Source of the DNA: Fallopia convolvulus
Taxonomy: Eukaryota; Streptophyta; Magnoliopsida; Caryophyllales; Polygonaceae
Reading direction: 5' to 3'
DNA length: 64,000 nt
Assembly: GCA_964016875.1 (NCBI GenBank)
Contig: OZ024721.1
Coordinates: 12,702,109-12,766,108, forward strand
The stretch's first letter is position 1, and each line of letters begins with the position of its first letter. The notes beneath the pieces were generated by a model. That model saw only the letters and a list, made by a program, of their open reading frames with translations, searched no databases and had not been told where the DNA came from. Positions 11,174 to 23,290 of this stretch are shown in pieces. The translations under genes were made by a program, and so were the position numbers.

Positions 11174-14100
11174 ATGGCCAACGACGACCCTCCCACCGAT
11201 AAGCAAACGGAGGTTCATGCTGATGGTGCTGCAAAATCAGTGGATGTGGATGGCGGCGTTCTTACGCCAACACAAGTTCTTGCCTCGACGTCCGGCTCGT
11301 CTTTCGGGGGTTCCAAGCCAGGTTTCCACTCGGCTCTCGCTATCTCTAATGTCAAGAATTTGATTCCCATTGTGCTCGATGTCTCCAACACGAAGTACAA
11401 CTCCTAGGCTCAACTGTTTCGTGTTGTTGCTAGGGCACACCGAGTTCTAGATCATATCGATAGCACCGTTGCTCGTCCTCCTAATGTCGATGATGAGTTA
11501 TGGGATCAACTCGATGATATAATCTTGCAATCGATCTATGCCACCATCTCTTCGGATCTGTTGCTCATAATTCTTGATAATAATTCCACGGCTTTGTCTG
11601 CTTGGAATAAATTGAAGGACATCTTTCATGATAATAAGGTGTCTCGGGCCGTCTATCTTCAACATGAATTTTCTCGATGTCGCTTAGAAACTTTTACCTC
11701 AATTTCGGCATACTGTCAATAGCTGAAAGACGTCTCTGATCAAATTGCTAACGTTGATGCACCGGTCTCATATCATCAACTAGTTATTCAATTGATCGTC
11801 GGGTTAACACATGAATTCAACAATATGGCAAGTTTCATTCAACAAACTCGACCTCTCTCAGATTTCTCTAAAGCGCACTCCATGGTTCTGCTTGAGGAGA
11901 CCCGGCGTGCATAACAAAAATCACTGGCTGCTGATTCAAAGGCTCTCAATGCCACTTCGGACAAATCTACGATGCATAGCCCGAAAAACCCACCATCGTA
12001 GCCTCATTCCAGCACCGATCACGCTTCCACTCACCAAAACAGCGGGCGTGGCGGTAGAGGTCGCGGGTGCGGTCGCGGAAATCCGCAACAGCGTATGCAA
12101 TTCCAGCGTACTCAGTTTGGTTGGGTCTTGTTTCCGTCGCAACCTTCACCACAGTGGCCGGCATACGTTTGGAACCAACCATCGTGTCCCTACCCCAATA
12201 CTCTAGGGGCGGGTATCCTTGGCGCCGCTCCTCGCCAACCACAACATCAGGCTAATGTCATGTACCCCGAGCCTCGCTATGGCTACAACAAGGCCACAGA
12301 TCATGCTAACTCGTTCAACACGATGACCTTGTACACGTCGGACAATTCATGGTACATGGACACCGGTACTTCGTCCAACATGGCCCATAATCCAGGTATA
12401 CTATCTTCCATTACTTCTAAGAGTGCTTTACATTCGGTTATCATCTGAAATAGCAAGAGAATTCCAACTTCGGGCCTGGACAAAGCCACAATACCTACTA
12501 CAACCCGACCTTTATACCTTCAAAATGTTCTTATAACTCCTCAAATTATCAAAAACCTAGTCTCTGTTAGACAGTTCACCCGAGATAATAATGTTTCTGT
12601 TGAATTTGACCCGTATGGTTTTTCTATGAAGGATCTTCGAACGGGAACCAATCGTCTAAGATCTAACAGTTTTGGTGAGCTCTACCATGTCACCGCCATT
12701 TTGTCTCCCCATTCATCTGTGTCGTTGTCTGTCGTGTCGTCCGTCCCTTGGCATGATCGCTTTGGACACCCCGGCAATCTTGTCTTCAATCAATTGCGTC
12801 GTTTTCTGCCACTTCGAGTTAATAAGGAGACTTCGTCTTCCATTTGTTCTACTTGTCAAATAGGAAAACATGTTAGATTGCCTTTTGTTTCTTCTCAAAC
12901 TCGCACTTTATTTCCGTTTGACATTATTCATAGTGATTTGTAGACATCACCTATTGTAAGCTCAGAAGGGCATAAATACTACCTATTATTTTTGGATGAT
13001 TTTACACTTTTTCTTTGGGTTTTTCCGATTAAATATAAGTCACAGGTTTTTGACCCATTTGTGTGGTTCCATAAATTCGTTCAAACCCAGTTTCGGTGTG
13101 CTATCAAATCTTTTCAATGTGATAACAGTAGAGAGTTCAACAATCATCCATTTCAATCCTTCTTTCACCAAAATGGGACCAGTTTTAGGTTCTCTTGTCC
13201 ACAAACATCATCTCAAAATGGAAAATCAGAGCGCATGATTCGTACTATAAACAATATGCTCAGAACAATGCTTCTTCACTCATCTCTCCCACCTCGTTTT
13301 TGACACTTTGCATTAGACACAGCTGTTTATCTCATCAATATCCTTCCATCGTCTTCCATTCATAATAAAAGTCCAACTCAAATCCTTTACAACACCACTC
13401 CGACTTACAATCATCTTCGGGTGTTTGGTTGTCTGTTTTCCTAATCTTTCTGCCACTTCCGCTCATAAATTAAAACCTCGCTCTACTCGTTGTGTTTTTC
13501 TCAGCTATCCTAAAGATCATCGAGGTTACATTTGCATGGACCTCAATTCTCACAAACTTATAATTTCTCGGCATGTCACATTTAATGAACGTGTCTTTCC
13601 TTTTTCCAACTCTCCCATGTCTTCCTCACACACCTATAATTTCCTTGACAACGATGATTCAATTTCACCACTCTTTACTCACAATTTCCCGAGCTCGCCA
13701 GCTTCGGTTACATCTTTGGTTGGCCCGCCCTTTACGCCGAACCCAACCATAGCCTTCTCTCCCTCGCCTAGTGCCCCCTCTCTTGCACGGTCCCCAGCCA
13801 CTGCCTTCGTTAGTCCACAAACCCCTTCAACTGTGACTCCCTCACCTGCTCAGCCAGCGTCGCCACCATATCCCATGATAACCTGATCTCGCACTGGCAT
13901 CATGAAACCTCGCCAACTTTTCGACCTCAATACCACATCTACAACAACCTCCTCTCTATCTCCAATTCCGACCTCCCACAAAATAGCCCTATTAGACCTG
14001 AATTGGTCCTCTGCAATGCATGATGAATATCGTGCTCTTTTAACTAATGGAACCTGGGTTTTGGTTCCTAAGCCTGAAAAGGCTAATGTGGTATGTTACA

Positions 14101-16720
14101 TGTGGTTATTTCGCCATAAGTTTAGATCTGATGGGTCTTTGGAGAGATATAAGGCCCGTTTGGTTGCTAATGGTCGATCACAGGAAGTTGGCATTGATTT
14201 TGATGAGACATTTAGCCCGGTTGTTAAGCCAGCAACTATTCGCACTATACTTCATCTTGTTGTCTCACGTGCATGGTCGATTCATCAGCTTGATGTGAAG
14301 AATGCTTTTCTTCACGGGTCTCTTCAAGAAACGGTTTACATGTTTCAGCCGCCGGGTTTCACAGATCCGGCAAAACCAAAGCATGTGTGTTTATTGAAGA
14401 AATCTCTGTATGGTCTGAAACAGGCTCCCCGGGCCTGGTACGAGCGTTTTGCTTCTCATCTGATCCGATTGGGTTTTTACAGCAGCAAAAAGTGACACCT
14501 CATTATTCATTTACATGCGTGGCTCGTCCATGACTTACTTACTTCTATATGTTGACAACATCATTCTGACTGCTTCCTCTGATGCGTTACGTGCTGATTG
14601 TATCTCGTCTTAGTATGGAGTTTGCTATGACTGATTTAGGGCCATTGTCCTCTTTTCTGGGTTTTTCTGCTACACGCATGATATGCTCTCTTTAGTATAG
14701 GTTAACTCTTGTATTTTAGGTATTATTTGAGTATGTTTAGGTTAGTTTTGAGCATAATTGTCATATGAAGACCGAAGACACGATTTGAAGAATTCCAAGA
14801 GTTTTGAAGACAAGTGTTGATTTGGAGTTGTTTCGACACCACTTTCTTATAACGCTTATTCCGGGAGCTACGGTGGTCTGATGAAGTTGAATTTGGTATC
14901 ATTGGAAAGCTGACTCGAAGAGCTACAATTTATATTTTTACTCCGGGTCGAAATTCCAACTCTAAGGTGGTCAAAACATCTTCTGAAAACACCGTTGGAA
15001 TTTTGTCACGATCAGGTCCGTGATCGCGGAGAGTGTTCACCGCGCCCGCGGAAGTCCACGTCAGCAAAAATCCGAAAGCCGTCTTTCCTTTCGTTTATTC
15101 TATATTATATCTATTATTATATCTTTTAGGTTTCGGTTGTTATTTCGACTATTTAAGCTTAATTTTGTTTTCAGTTTGATAGTTCCAAAGACATTCTAGC
15201 ATACTTTCAGAGATTATTCCAGTTTTTAGTTTTATTATGGAGAACTAATTTCCCTTGGAGTTTGTTTAATCAAGGAAGCCTTTTTATGTAATTTGTGAGA
15301 TTCTGGTAACTTTTCTATCCCTTGGTTAATATCAAAACTCTTGTGCTTAATTTTATGATTATCAATTGATTTCTCTTGGTGCGCAACTTGTTGAATTTGA
15401 TTGATATTCTATTGTTTGGATTAGTTTGATTGTTGTCTGTGCAATCTTATTTATCCTTGAAACAACTCTTTTCTAGGACCGTGGACTAGAATTGAGAAAG
15501 AGTGTCTGATTGTTATTTTATGCATGCGACTCGTAGCTTGATTGCATGAATTAATATCCTTCTATCCTTAATATTTTGCATGATTTGAATTAAGCGTTCT
15601 TGTTCATATCATAATTTCGCTTGGACCGTGGACAATCGAAAATCTTTTATAAGGATTGGAATTAACCTGGGAATTAATAGAAAAGTGGATGAATTGATGA
15701 TCGAATGATTAAAAAGGTGGAATTGATTGAATAAACTCTGCTTTTCCTTAATTGATTTAATCCCCAACAATATTTGCTTGTTTGTTTGTTTGTTTGTCTG
15801 AACTCCCAAAATCCTTGTCTTTGCTCTTTGCTGATTAATCAGAATTCCGATTCTCTTGGGTTCGACCCCTTGCTTGCTTACTATACTAGTTAGTAGTTTA
15901 GGGTTATTTATTTTTGATCTTGGCAACAACGATTTTAGCCGAGTCAACGCAACACATCAGGCTTGTTTCTGTCTCAAGAAAAATATGCTGCTGAAATTGT
16001 TGATAGAGCTTCTATGGCCTCATGTAATCCGGCGGCTACTCCTATTGATCTGGGATCCAAGCTTTCTGCTGATGCTGGACCACCAGTTTCGGACCCCACT
16101 TTATATCGTAGTCTTGTCGGCGCTCTTCAGTATCTTACTTTTACACGGCTTGATATTTCTTATGCAGTACAACAAGTCTGCTTATTTATGCATGACCCTC
16201 GGGAATGTCATTTTGCTGCTTTGAAGCGCATTATTTGTTATATTCACGACTCTCCTTCTCTCGGCATTACTATTACAGTATTTGATCGGCCAACCTTGGT
16301 TGCTTACACCGACGCAGATTAGGCAGGGTGTCCGCACACTCGTCGATCTACATCTGGCTATTGTGTTTTCCTTAATGACACTTTAGTTGCTTGGTCTATT
16401 AAGCGACAACAGGTCGTCTCTCCTTCTAGTGTCGAGGCCGAATACCGTGACGTTGCGAACGTCGTTGAAGAATGTTGTTGGCTCCGTAACTTGCTCCTCG
16501 AACTTCATTGTCCTTTGTCTCGTGCTTCACTGGTTTACACTGATAATATTTCCGCGACTTACTTGGCCAATAATCTTGTGCAACATTAGCGAACTAAGTC
16601 GAGCTTGACATTCATTTTGTTCGGGAACAAGTTACTTTGGGTAATGTTCGAATTCTCCATGTACCGTCCAAGTATCAATACGCGGACATTTTTACAAAAG
16701 GGTTGTCTAGACAATTATTC
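11174..16720 (+). pseudogene. copia Gag-Pol polyprotein, degenerate
   Basis: Starts MANDDPPTDKQTE at 11174 and is broken by many stops. Recognisable parts in order: Gag (SAWNKLKDIFHDNK near 11600); protease WYMDTGTSSNMA (about 12350); GAG-pre-integrase WHDRFGHPGN with CSTCQIGK (12750-12860); integrase core with HSDL, FLDDFT and SERMIRTI (12930-13250); RT with YKARLVANGRSQEVG and QLDVKNAFLHG (14140-14320), YGLKQAPRAWYERF (about 14410) and YVDN in place of the catalytic YVDD (about 14550). After the solo LTR the frame resumes with LFLSQEKYAAEIVDRASM and ends in RNase H (WSIKRQQ, AEYRDVAN near 16390-16450). No intact protein can be made. Confidence 0.9.
14679..15946 (+). mobile_element. Solo LTR (1268 bp) inside the copia RT gene
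   Basis: Begins TGATATGCTCTC, ends GCCGAGTCA, and is flanked by an exact 5-bp duplication ACGCA (14674-14678, 15947-15951). Removing it rejoins the copia frame at FSATRN-TSGLFLSQEK. Its middle (AGCTACAATTTATATTTTTA, then GGTCAAAACATCTTCTGAA) matches the LTRs at 28649 and 30432, so it is a solo LTR of that Athila/Tat-like family. Confidence 0.9.
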
Positions 16721-16777
16721 TTAGATTTTAGAGACAGTCTTACTGTTAGGCCTCCTCCCATTTCGACTGCGGGGGCG

Positions 16778-16896
16778 TAATAGCATATATTTGTAACCCT
16801 AACTTGTCATACAAGTAACCCTTTTGTACATGTGTATATAATACAATCTATGAATGGAAAATTCCCCGAAGGGTCTTTCATAATTAACGTCTCACA
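16778..16896 (+). repeat. copia 3' LTR, 119 bp
   Basis: Partner of 10861-10979, preceded by the purine run GCGGGGGC (16770-16777). Confidence 0.9.
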
Positions 16897-16901
16897 AAGT
16901 G

Positions 16902-17053
16902 TACAATATCAAAGAAGGGATTATTAGAAGAAAGAGGCGAGGTTGAAGGTTTCAGTGTTTAATGATGGCCAACATATTGATGGTGGTCTTCGTCCACCTC
17001 AAATCGAGTATTTGGGTGATTTTGTTGAGAGTTTGGTTCTAGTAACTAAGTAG
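16902..17053 (+). pseudogene. F-box/FBA protein gene, 3' part
   Basis: Continues the gene broken at 10860. After the right copy of the duplication, TACAATATCAAAGAAGGG gives YNIKEG, so WSRV|YNIKEG rejoins in frame. A stop then appears after KRRG, and the family C-terminus GLRPPQIEYLGDF, VESLVLVTK-stop is readable in another frame ending at 17053. The join across a 6-kb element with a 5-bp duplication is direct evidence of gene disruption. At least one frameshift lies in this piece too. Confidence 0.75.
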
Positions 17054-17135
17054 AGTTTGGTTCTAGTAACCAAGTAGGGCAAGTTTTGAGTATTTGGGTG
17101 ATTTTGTTGAAAGTTTGGTTCTAGTAGCCAAGTTG
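17006..17135 (+). repeat. Tandem duplication of the F-box gene 3' end
   Basis: GAGTATTTGGGTGATTTTGT and the following GAGAGTTTGGTTCTAGTAAC occur at about 17007 and again, with small changes, at about 17088. A partial extra copy of the TTTGGTTCTAGTAAC part lies between. Confidence 0.75.
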
Positions 17136-17293
17136 CAATTTTTATATTTTTGTCTTGTGTATTAGGAAGCTTAAATAAATGATGTCGAAATGTTTCTAGA
17201 CCTAATAATATTCTTGATCATTTTATTGTTTGTTTAGTTTAGAGTATGCGTCGAAGTTGTGAACACATAATGGAATTTGATATTTAATATATG

Positions 17294-17445
17294 GGTTTTT
17301 CTATCATATGTCATAGGGGCATATGTTAAGATTATTTGTCTTAGAAATTAAAACCCTATTTGAAAACTAATGAACCCGCCAAAGAAAATTCATAAATTTA
17401 TCTATTTCTATTTTAGGGATCTTAACCGGCATAGGTTAGAAAAAT
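17294..17445. mobile_element. MITE copy 2
   Basis: About 150 bp, from GGTTTTTCTATCATATG to GGCATAGGTTAGAAAAAT. Same family as 7331-7502. TTAATAT lies close to both ends (about 17284 and 17448) and may be target duplication, but bases in between make this uncertain. Confidence 0.65.
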
Positions 17446-17454
17446 CGTTAATAT

Positions 17455-18029
17455 CCAACCAAAAAAAGAAAAATCGTTAATATACATGAATGCATATTTT
17501 TTTCCAAAAAATGTTGTCATTAATAGTTATTTGTAAATATTATCTTTTATATTTTTCCATTTCATATGACTTATTATATTACAATACATCACTTCTACAA
17601 TGTCCGAAAGGCGAAAACCATATAAGCTTGAAATCTCACTACAATGTTCGAAAGTCCTGTTGTGTTAGAATTACGATTTCTAGCAATCAATAATAATACT
17701 GTAATAGTATCACATTTTGGTTAGATTCATTACAAAAAAAATATGCATCGTTTTTCTTGAATCATAGCAACTATCTATCCTATAAATAATCCAATAATGT
17801 CTCATAATATTGCAAACATAGTTGTGAGATAACTACTAACGTAAAAACAAGTGAAGTTTAACCAGCACTAGTAGAACAAAAGCTTGCATCACAAATACAT
17901 CATCATTTTGCCAATCATTGGTAAATGGATTCTTTCGACGATGAACGTGTTAACAACGTTGGTCAGTTTAAGATCAGAAGAAGATTATGGACACACCCAT
18001 CATGAAGCATACTACAGCCACCCACGGGC
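17455..18029. other. No gene recognised
   Basis: AT-rich sequence between a MITE and the small candidate gene. No element ends or convincing open frames were seen. Confidence 0.45.
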
Positions 18030-20231
18030 TCAAGCGCTCACCTGTACAACAACCCAACAAAAAGGAGGAAGTTTGCATTATACACGAGGTGTGTTTCATT
18101 CAATCATTCCACTATTAGAAAATAATTGCATGTTATATTTCATTCCATTCAGCATGGTAAAAAGACTGGCTATATTCCAGATGTAACCACAAGTGCATCA
18201 CTATTTATTGTATTTGTTTTTTCATTTATCAGATCAACAGATTTCTAATTGCCAAATAATTTATGCATTAGTCATAGAAGAATCAATATTATTCTTTGAA
18301 GAGGCAAGTGAACATGCATTTAAACTAGAGTTCTCGCTCAAGAGTTAAGTTAAACCAAGCAAAATTATGGACAACAAGCAGTCTAGTCATCTACAATAGG
18401 AAAGGGTTAATATAACTCTCATATCATCATAACAACTGCAAGCAGTGATTTATGCATAACTACCTCAAAAACCAGTAAGTCAAGTTAAAGGACCTACCAA
18501 TTCTAGCCGCCTTCCAAAAGAAACCTCTAAACCTGCAAAGCATATTTTGTGTAAGATGAAATCTAAAAAAGAGACGATAGGAAATGTTTTACAATGAAAT
18601 AACAGAACAGTGCAACAAAAGGCCCCTTATATTTCTCTATTTCAGTAGAATGCCAGACTAGCTAAGCCTATAGTCCGACATATGTCGATGACTTGACAAG
18701 CTTTCCTTAGACATTGTTTATGCATGATTCAGAATGATATCAATCAGCTGAAGTGAACTTACTAAAGCCACAGAACCATCTCAATTGGATGATTTATTCA
18801 ATCGCCTTGATCCAAAAACAGCTCCATGTATTTTTCTTTCCCTCAATTCCCAAAGATGATCTCAATTTTTAGTCATATGTTCAGCTAATGTATTGATTCT
18901 TTGATTGTTCCATAAAAAATCAATGTCAAGAATTCATATAGTCACTTTCAGTTTAGCTAAACCAAGCCTACAATCAATAATATAACTTAGTGCCAACAAG
19001 AGCCTCTAATGATGCTGAATGAAGTTGCTCGGTAATTTACACTTCAACAGCATGAAAAGAGACTCAAAAGAATGTTTCTTTTTATAGCATTAAAAGATGC
19101 AATACTGAGTACTCCCATTCATTCAATTATGATGTAGTTCTATTTGAAAAGGATTCATACTTATAACTAGTTGAAGCTTGACGGAAATTATATAAAAATT
19201 TCCTCAATTTAACTGTTATTTTAGCAAGAGAACCCCTATCATGTCTGGCTAAAATATTTTCAAGGGAAAGGCACCACATTCTAAGCATTGTGCGATACCA
19301 ACATCACATCTAGTAAAAACAACAAAGCATTTTACTCTCAAGGTACCAAGACTTCACCTGCTCTACAGGAGTCTGTGGTTCAGTATAAGCCTAGGAAACA
19401 ATTAGCCATATAAATCACATGAAAATCAGTACAGAGTCTCAAATAAGTTTGGAGCCACTTGAAATTTGTCACATACTAAATTCCCAATGCTCAATCGGAA
19501 ATTGAGATGTGACGACCCTCAAAATACCTATCACAGAAACAAGGTTCATACATGTAAATACCGAATTGAATTTACTGTCAATCTTATTGCAATTCTAATT
19601 GGTTTAGCATCTTTCGTACTCTCGATTTCCAAAGAGCTCAATAGGATCCTCTTAATCATGATGCTACTAATCTAGACAAACTAAATTTCTCAGGCATTTG
19701 TTTAGCATCTGAACAATTTCTATAGTGCAATCTAAGATCTTCCAAGCACATGCCATTTAAACATACCAATCCAGCAAGAAAGCACAAACGTATCAGAAAT
19801 CATTCAATAATGAGAAGATTTATCGGGAAAGTAACGATAGATACCCCGTTCGTTGGTGAAGAATGGCAGGAAATTGCATCTTCACATATGTGCAGGTGCA
19901 AATCCATATCAGTAACACGGTCAGAAACGAATGGAAATTGAACAACGCCGACTGGAATTCGAAAATGCAACATCCAAGAAACAAAAAAAATTGGCATTTG
20001 AAATCATGGAATTGCATATGCGTTTCAACAATCAACAGCCGAAGAAGCCACAACTAAGAAGAGAAAATGTTGGTACTAATTACCATGATTGAGTTCTTCA
20101 AAGAGCTTGGAAGTCGAAAACTTGAAAATCGAGGATTGAAGATCGCTACAGGCTTCCTCCAAGTCCCAACCGTTAAGCAGAGAGGGTTGGAGGAGGCTCA
20201 AGATCCGTGCAAAATTCTCTACGTCGCATTC
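18030..20231 (-). CDS. Possible small three-exon gene, product unknown
   Basis: I do not recognise this product. Exon A (20231-20084, minus) is open for 49 codons with normal protein composition: residues 1-20 include ENFARILSLLQPSLLNGWDL, and it ends SKLFEELNH. It stops at a good donor (CATG|GTAATTAG). A 35-nt exon at 18532-18498 (TTTGCAG| acceptor, |GTAGGTCC donor) keeps the frame and adds GLEVSFGRRLEL. An acceptor at 18042 adds VSA and a stop at 18032-18030. The result is about 64 residues. Weak points: there is no in-frame ATG, because a TGA precedes the first codon (ATG ATG lies in another frame one base away), and the introns are long. It could be a real small gene with a base error at the start, the end of a larger gene, or a pseudogene. 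Confidence 0.35.
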
Positions 20232-20436
20232 TCATCATAATGAAGTTTTATTAGGAGTTTATTCCTTTTTTCCTCCGAGGTTAGAATAATTTTTTTTTAA
20301 ATTCTCTGAATAATTATTTTCAAACAAGTAATTTTGAATAATTTTAAAAAATACTTTTTTAATTTATCTTAAAAATTTTAGAACTACAAAGAATGAATAA
20401 TTAAGGTTCTTAACATATGAGGTATAATATAATATA

Positions 20437-20684
20437 ATTTTTCTAATCTATATTCTTAGAAAATAGGTTAAGAGCCTTAAATTTGAAAGAATTCATTGAA
20501 TATATTATATATGGTTATTTAATAAAGGCATAGGTTAAGAAACTTAAATTAATATTTGTTGAAATATATTATATATAATATGGTTATTTAATTTTATTTT
20601 AACATGATTTATAATTTTTTTAGGATTTTAGTATCTAAAATTAGTATTCTTATTTTATGTTCTAAGGACATAGGTTAGAAAAAT
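20437..20684. mobile_element. MITE copy 3
   Basis: About 248 bp, from ATTTTTCTAATCTATATTC to GGACATAGGTTAGAAAAAT. It contains two further internal GGTTAAGA motifs, so it is longer and more rearranged than copies 1 and 2. Confidence 0.6.
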
Positions 20685-20959
20685 TAAATATATAAATATT
20701 AATTAAACTTATAAAGCTAAAACTTGATAAAAAAAAATTGAAAATTATGAATAAATAAGTTTTTTATTAAATGAATAAATAACTTATTCTTTATTTCAAA
20801 CTCTCACTTCAATCTCCTATCTGGGCTATCCATCTATAAACTTCAATTTCAAACTTTCACATTTTTATCCCTAAGTTGAAATAATTTTCCTTTTAATGAG
20901 CAAGCTTAACAAGACAATTATGACAAGAGCTAAAAAAGGCAATCATGACAAAACATCTT

Positions 20960-21240
20960 CATGAGTATCGATTAGTCGAGATGTCCCGTCTATGCCATTT
21001 GTTATTTACCGATGATTGTCTCCTTTTTTCTAAAGCAACAACTAGTGAATGCTCAATCCTATCTGATATCCTTGATTCTTATAAAAGTGCGTCTAGATAG
21101 AAAGTTAATATGTCAAAGTCTAAAATTTTCTTTAGTGAAATGTCACTCATCAGAGAAGATTACAAATCACGAGCTTACTTAATGTTTGGGTGGTCGATCA
21201 ATACTCTAAATACTTAGGCCTGCCTACAGTAGCGGAGCCA
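20960..21240 (+). pseudogene. LINE reverse-transcriptase fragment
   Basis: Plus-strand fragment of plant L1-like RT around the catalytic motif: MSRLCHLLFTDDCLLFSKAT (FADD of the family reads FTDD), then SDILDSYKSAS, a stop, KVNMSKSKIFFS and, after a frame change, a YSKYLGLP-like end. Only the palm region is present. It ends where a new repeat begins (CAGTAGCGGAGCC). Confidence 0.7.
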
Positions 21241-21825
21241 TGATTGCTCTGAAGGGGGCGAGACTCGAACAAAGAACCTCAGATAAATTAAGCTAGTTTA
21301 ACATATTGATATATAACAAATATCTAATATCTAAACTAACAAGAGAAAGACTCGTGTGAGAATGGTCGCCCAGGTGAGAATTAAAAATAAATCTCGCTCG
21401 TCCATTCCAAAAAATCAACGCCCTTGATTAAACATTCATTAAAAAGGATAAAATACGGCACGAGCAAGTTTTTCCCGTATTATTCGCTTATTTTTCAATA
21501 AAATACGACACGGACGAATTTTTCCCGTATTATTCACATATTTTTCGACAAATACGTTTTTATGAAAAGAACCCAGTTTGTTCATCAAAACTAGCGATTT
21601 GTTCATTCATATTCGCCATTTGTTCATCAATACTAACTAATTGTGCATCGAGTTTTTTATAACAATGTTCATCGATTTAGAACTTTTTTAATTTTAATTT
21701 TATTTTTTAACCTTATCTATGTGTATGAATACAATATTATCTAGTTTTTTATGCACATATAATTATTTTCAAACCACAAATGGTGTGCTGATTGTTACAA
21801 ATAAGGTCATTACGATACTTCCAAG

Positions 21826-22080
21826 TTGTCTACAACATATAAGCAAAAGTTAAACCCCAAAGATCTTTTTTTTTCAAGTTCAATAATCGATGACAAACAT
21901 CCGTCTATGACTCCTAACGATGTCGAGGAAAAGCTAAAGGTGTCATTTGACGGACCAGTCACAAGAACTCGAAACAAGAAGATACAAGATGCAACTCATG
22001 CTCTTCTAGATCATTTAGGAGCCATGACGGATCAAGCTTCGCAACCTCCATGGATTACCATGCTTAGACATCAAGTTTAG
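21826..22080 (+). pseudogene. Gypsy polyprotein tail fragment inside the foldback element
   Basis: An 84-codon frame. Its middle, FDGPVTRTRNKKIQDATHAL, resembles the conserved GPMTRSRAKKL-type tail of plant Ty3/gypsy polyproteins that follows integrase. Nothing else of a gypsy element is nearby, so the foldback element seems to have taken up a fragment. Identification rests on one motif. Confidence 0.45.
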
Positions 22081-22109
22081 ACAAACCCAAGCCTGGATCA
22101 AGAGGTCTC

Positions 22110-22515
22110 AATGCCCATATTTGTTCATCGATATACTTCTATTTGTTCATTGATATAACTTGTTTGTTCATTGATATAACCTTGTTTGTTCATTGATATA
22201 CTCCTATTTGTTCATTGATATAACCTTTTTTGTTCATTGATATAATCTATTTGTTCATGGATATACCCTATTTGTTCATTGACATAACCTTTTTTTGTTC
22301 ATTGATATAACTTTTGTTTGTCCATTGTTTGTTTATTGATATACCCTATTTGTTCATGGATATACCTTTATTTGTTCATTGATATAACCTTTTTTTGTTC
22401 ATTGATATAACCTTGTTTGTCCATTGTTTGTTCATTGATATACCATTTTTGTTCATGAATATACCGTTATTTGTTCATTGATATAACCTTGTTTGTTCAT
22501 TTATTATACCCTTAT
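22110..22515. repeat. Minisatellite of TTTGTTCATTGATATAAC units
   Basis: Nearly twenty head-to-tail units of about 20-23 bp with consensus TTTGTTCATTGATATAACCT, differing in the last few bases. Confidence 0.9.
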
Positions 22516-23004
22516 TTGTGAGTTGAAATAAAATTATGTTTATGTTTCAATACCATCAATTTGTACATTTAGGACTATCTACACAATTTTCATGTCTACC
22601 TATATGAGCACAACAAAAGAAACGAATAAAGTGCTCAATATAGTACATACATAAGTTAAGGTTGATATAGAAGCTTGAATGCAAAGGATAATAGATAAAT
22701 TATCTGACTTTGCAATAATATGATGTATGATAAGAGAACAAGCCAGCTGCAAACCGAATAGGAGTGCTTGTGCCTTGTTTAGCTATGTTTGGAGCCCAAG
22801 AAGTAGCCACATGTTTCACAGTAGCAACAATGACAAATCCAACGGAGTCAAACAAGACAATACGAAGACCGACATCAAAATAATTAGTTTTGTCTCACAT
22901 ACGGCTAATTATGATGAACACACATATATTAATGCATACAATTTCGATACACGTTCATCCATTTTTTATATACAAACAATAGATATTTGATGTACAAACA
23001 ATAG

Positions 23005-23290
23005 TTCATTTATTCACAAAATCACAATTTTGATTAACAAAATCACAGTGTTGATGAACAAAATCACAATGTCCTATTTTCGTTTTTATGAACAAAATCA
23101 CAATGTTGATGAACATATTGCATACAATTTTGATACACATTTCTTCATTTTTTATGTACAAACAATAGATTTTTGATGCACAAGCAATAATTTATTTATC
23201 CACAAAATCACAGTTTTGATGTACAAAATCACAGTGTTGATGAACAAATCCACATTGTTGATGAACAAATCCACAATATTGATGAAAAAT
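23005..23290. repeat. Minisatellite of GATGAACAAAATCACAATGTT units
   Basis: Units of about 20 bp (GTTGATGAACAAAATCACA) repeated in a run. Reversed they read TTTGTTCATCAAC, i.e. the inverted counterpart of the 22110-22515 array. Confidence 0.85.

Larger units (their letters stand above)
10861..16896 (+). mobile_element. Ty1/copia element with 119-bp LTRs, inserted in the F-box gene
   Basis: Two near-identical 119-bp LTRs (10861-10979 and 16778-16896, beginning TAATAGCATATATTTG and ending GTCTCACA) bracket a polyprotein remnant in the order gag, protease, integrase, RT, RNase H, which is the copia order. The flanks are GAGTG on the left (10856-10860) and AAGTG on the right (16897-16901), a 5-bp duplication with one change. 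TGGTATCA after the left LTR is the initiator-tRNA-Met primer site and GCGGGGGC before the right LTR is the polypurine tract. A solo LTR of another family sits inside (14679-15946). Confidence 0.9.

Noticed and set aside
10890..11202. Open frames over the copia leader before the Gag start
   Set aside because: They span LTR, PBS and untranslated leader and show no domain; Gag starts at 11174.
15840..15875. tRNA T-arm-like GGTTCGACCCC
   Set aside because: No acceptor stem or anticodon arm around it; it is part of the solo LTR.
21228..21345. Second hAT MITE starting CAGTAGCGGAGCC
   Set aside because: The left end resembles the 9281 MITE but no matching right end or 8-bp duplication could be found.
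22110..22515. CRISPR-like array
   Set aside because: Units are contiguous with no unique spacers, vary in sequence, and the DNA is plant nuclear; it is a minisatellite.
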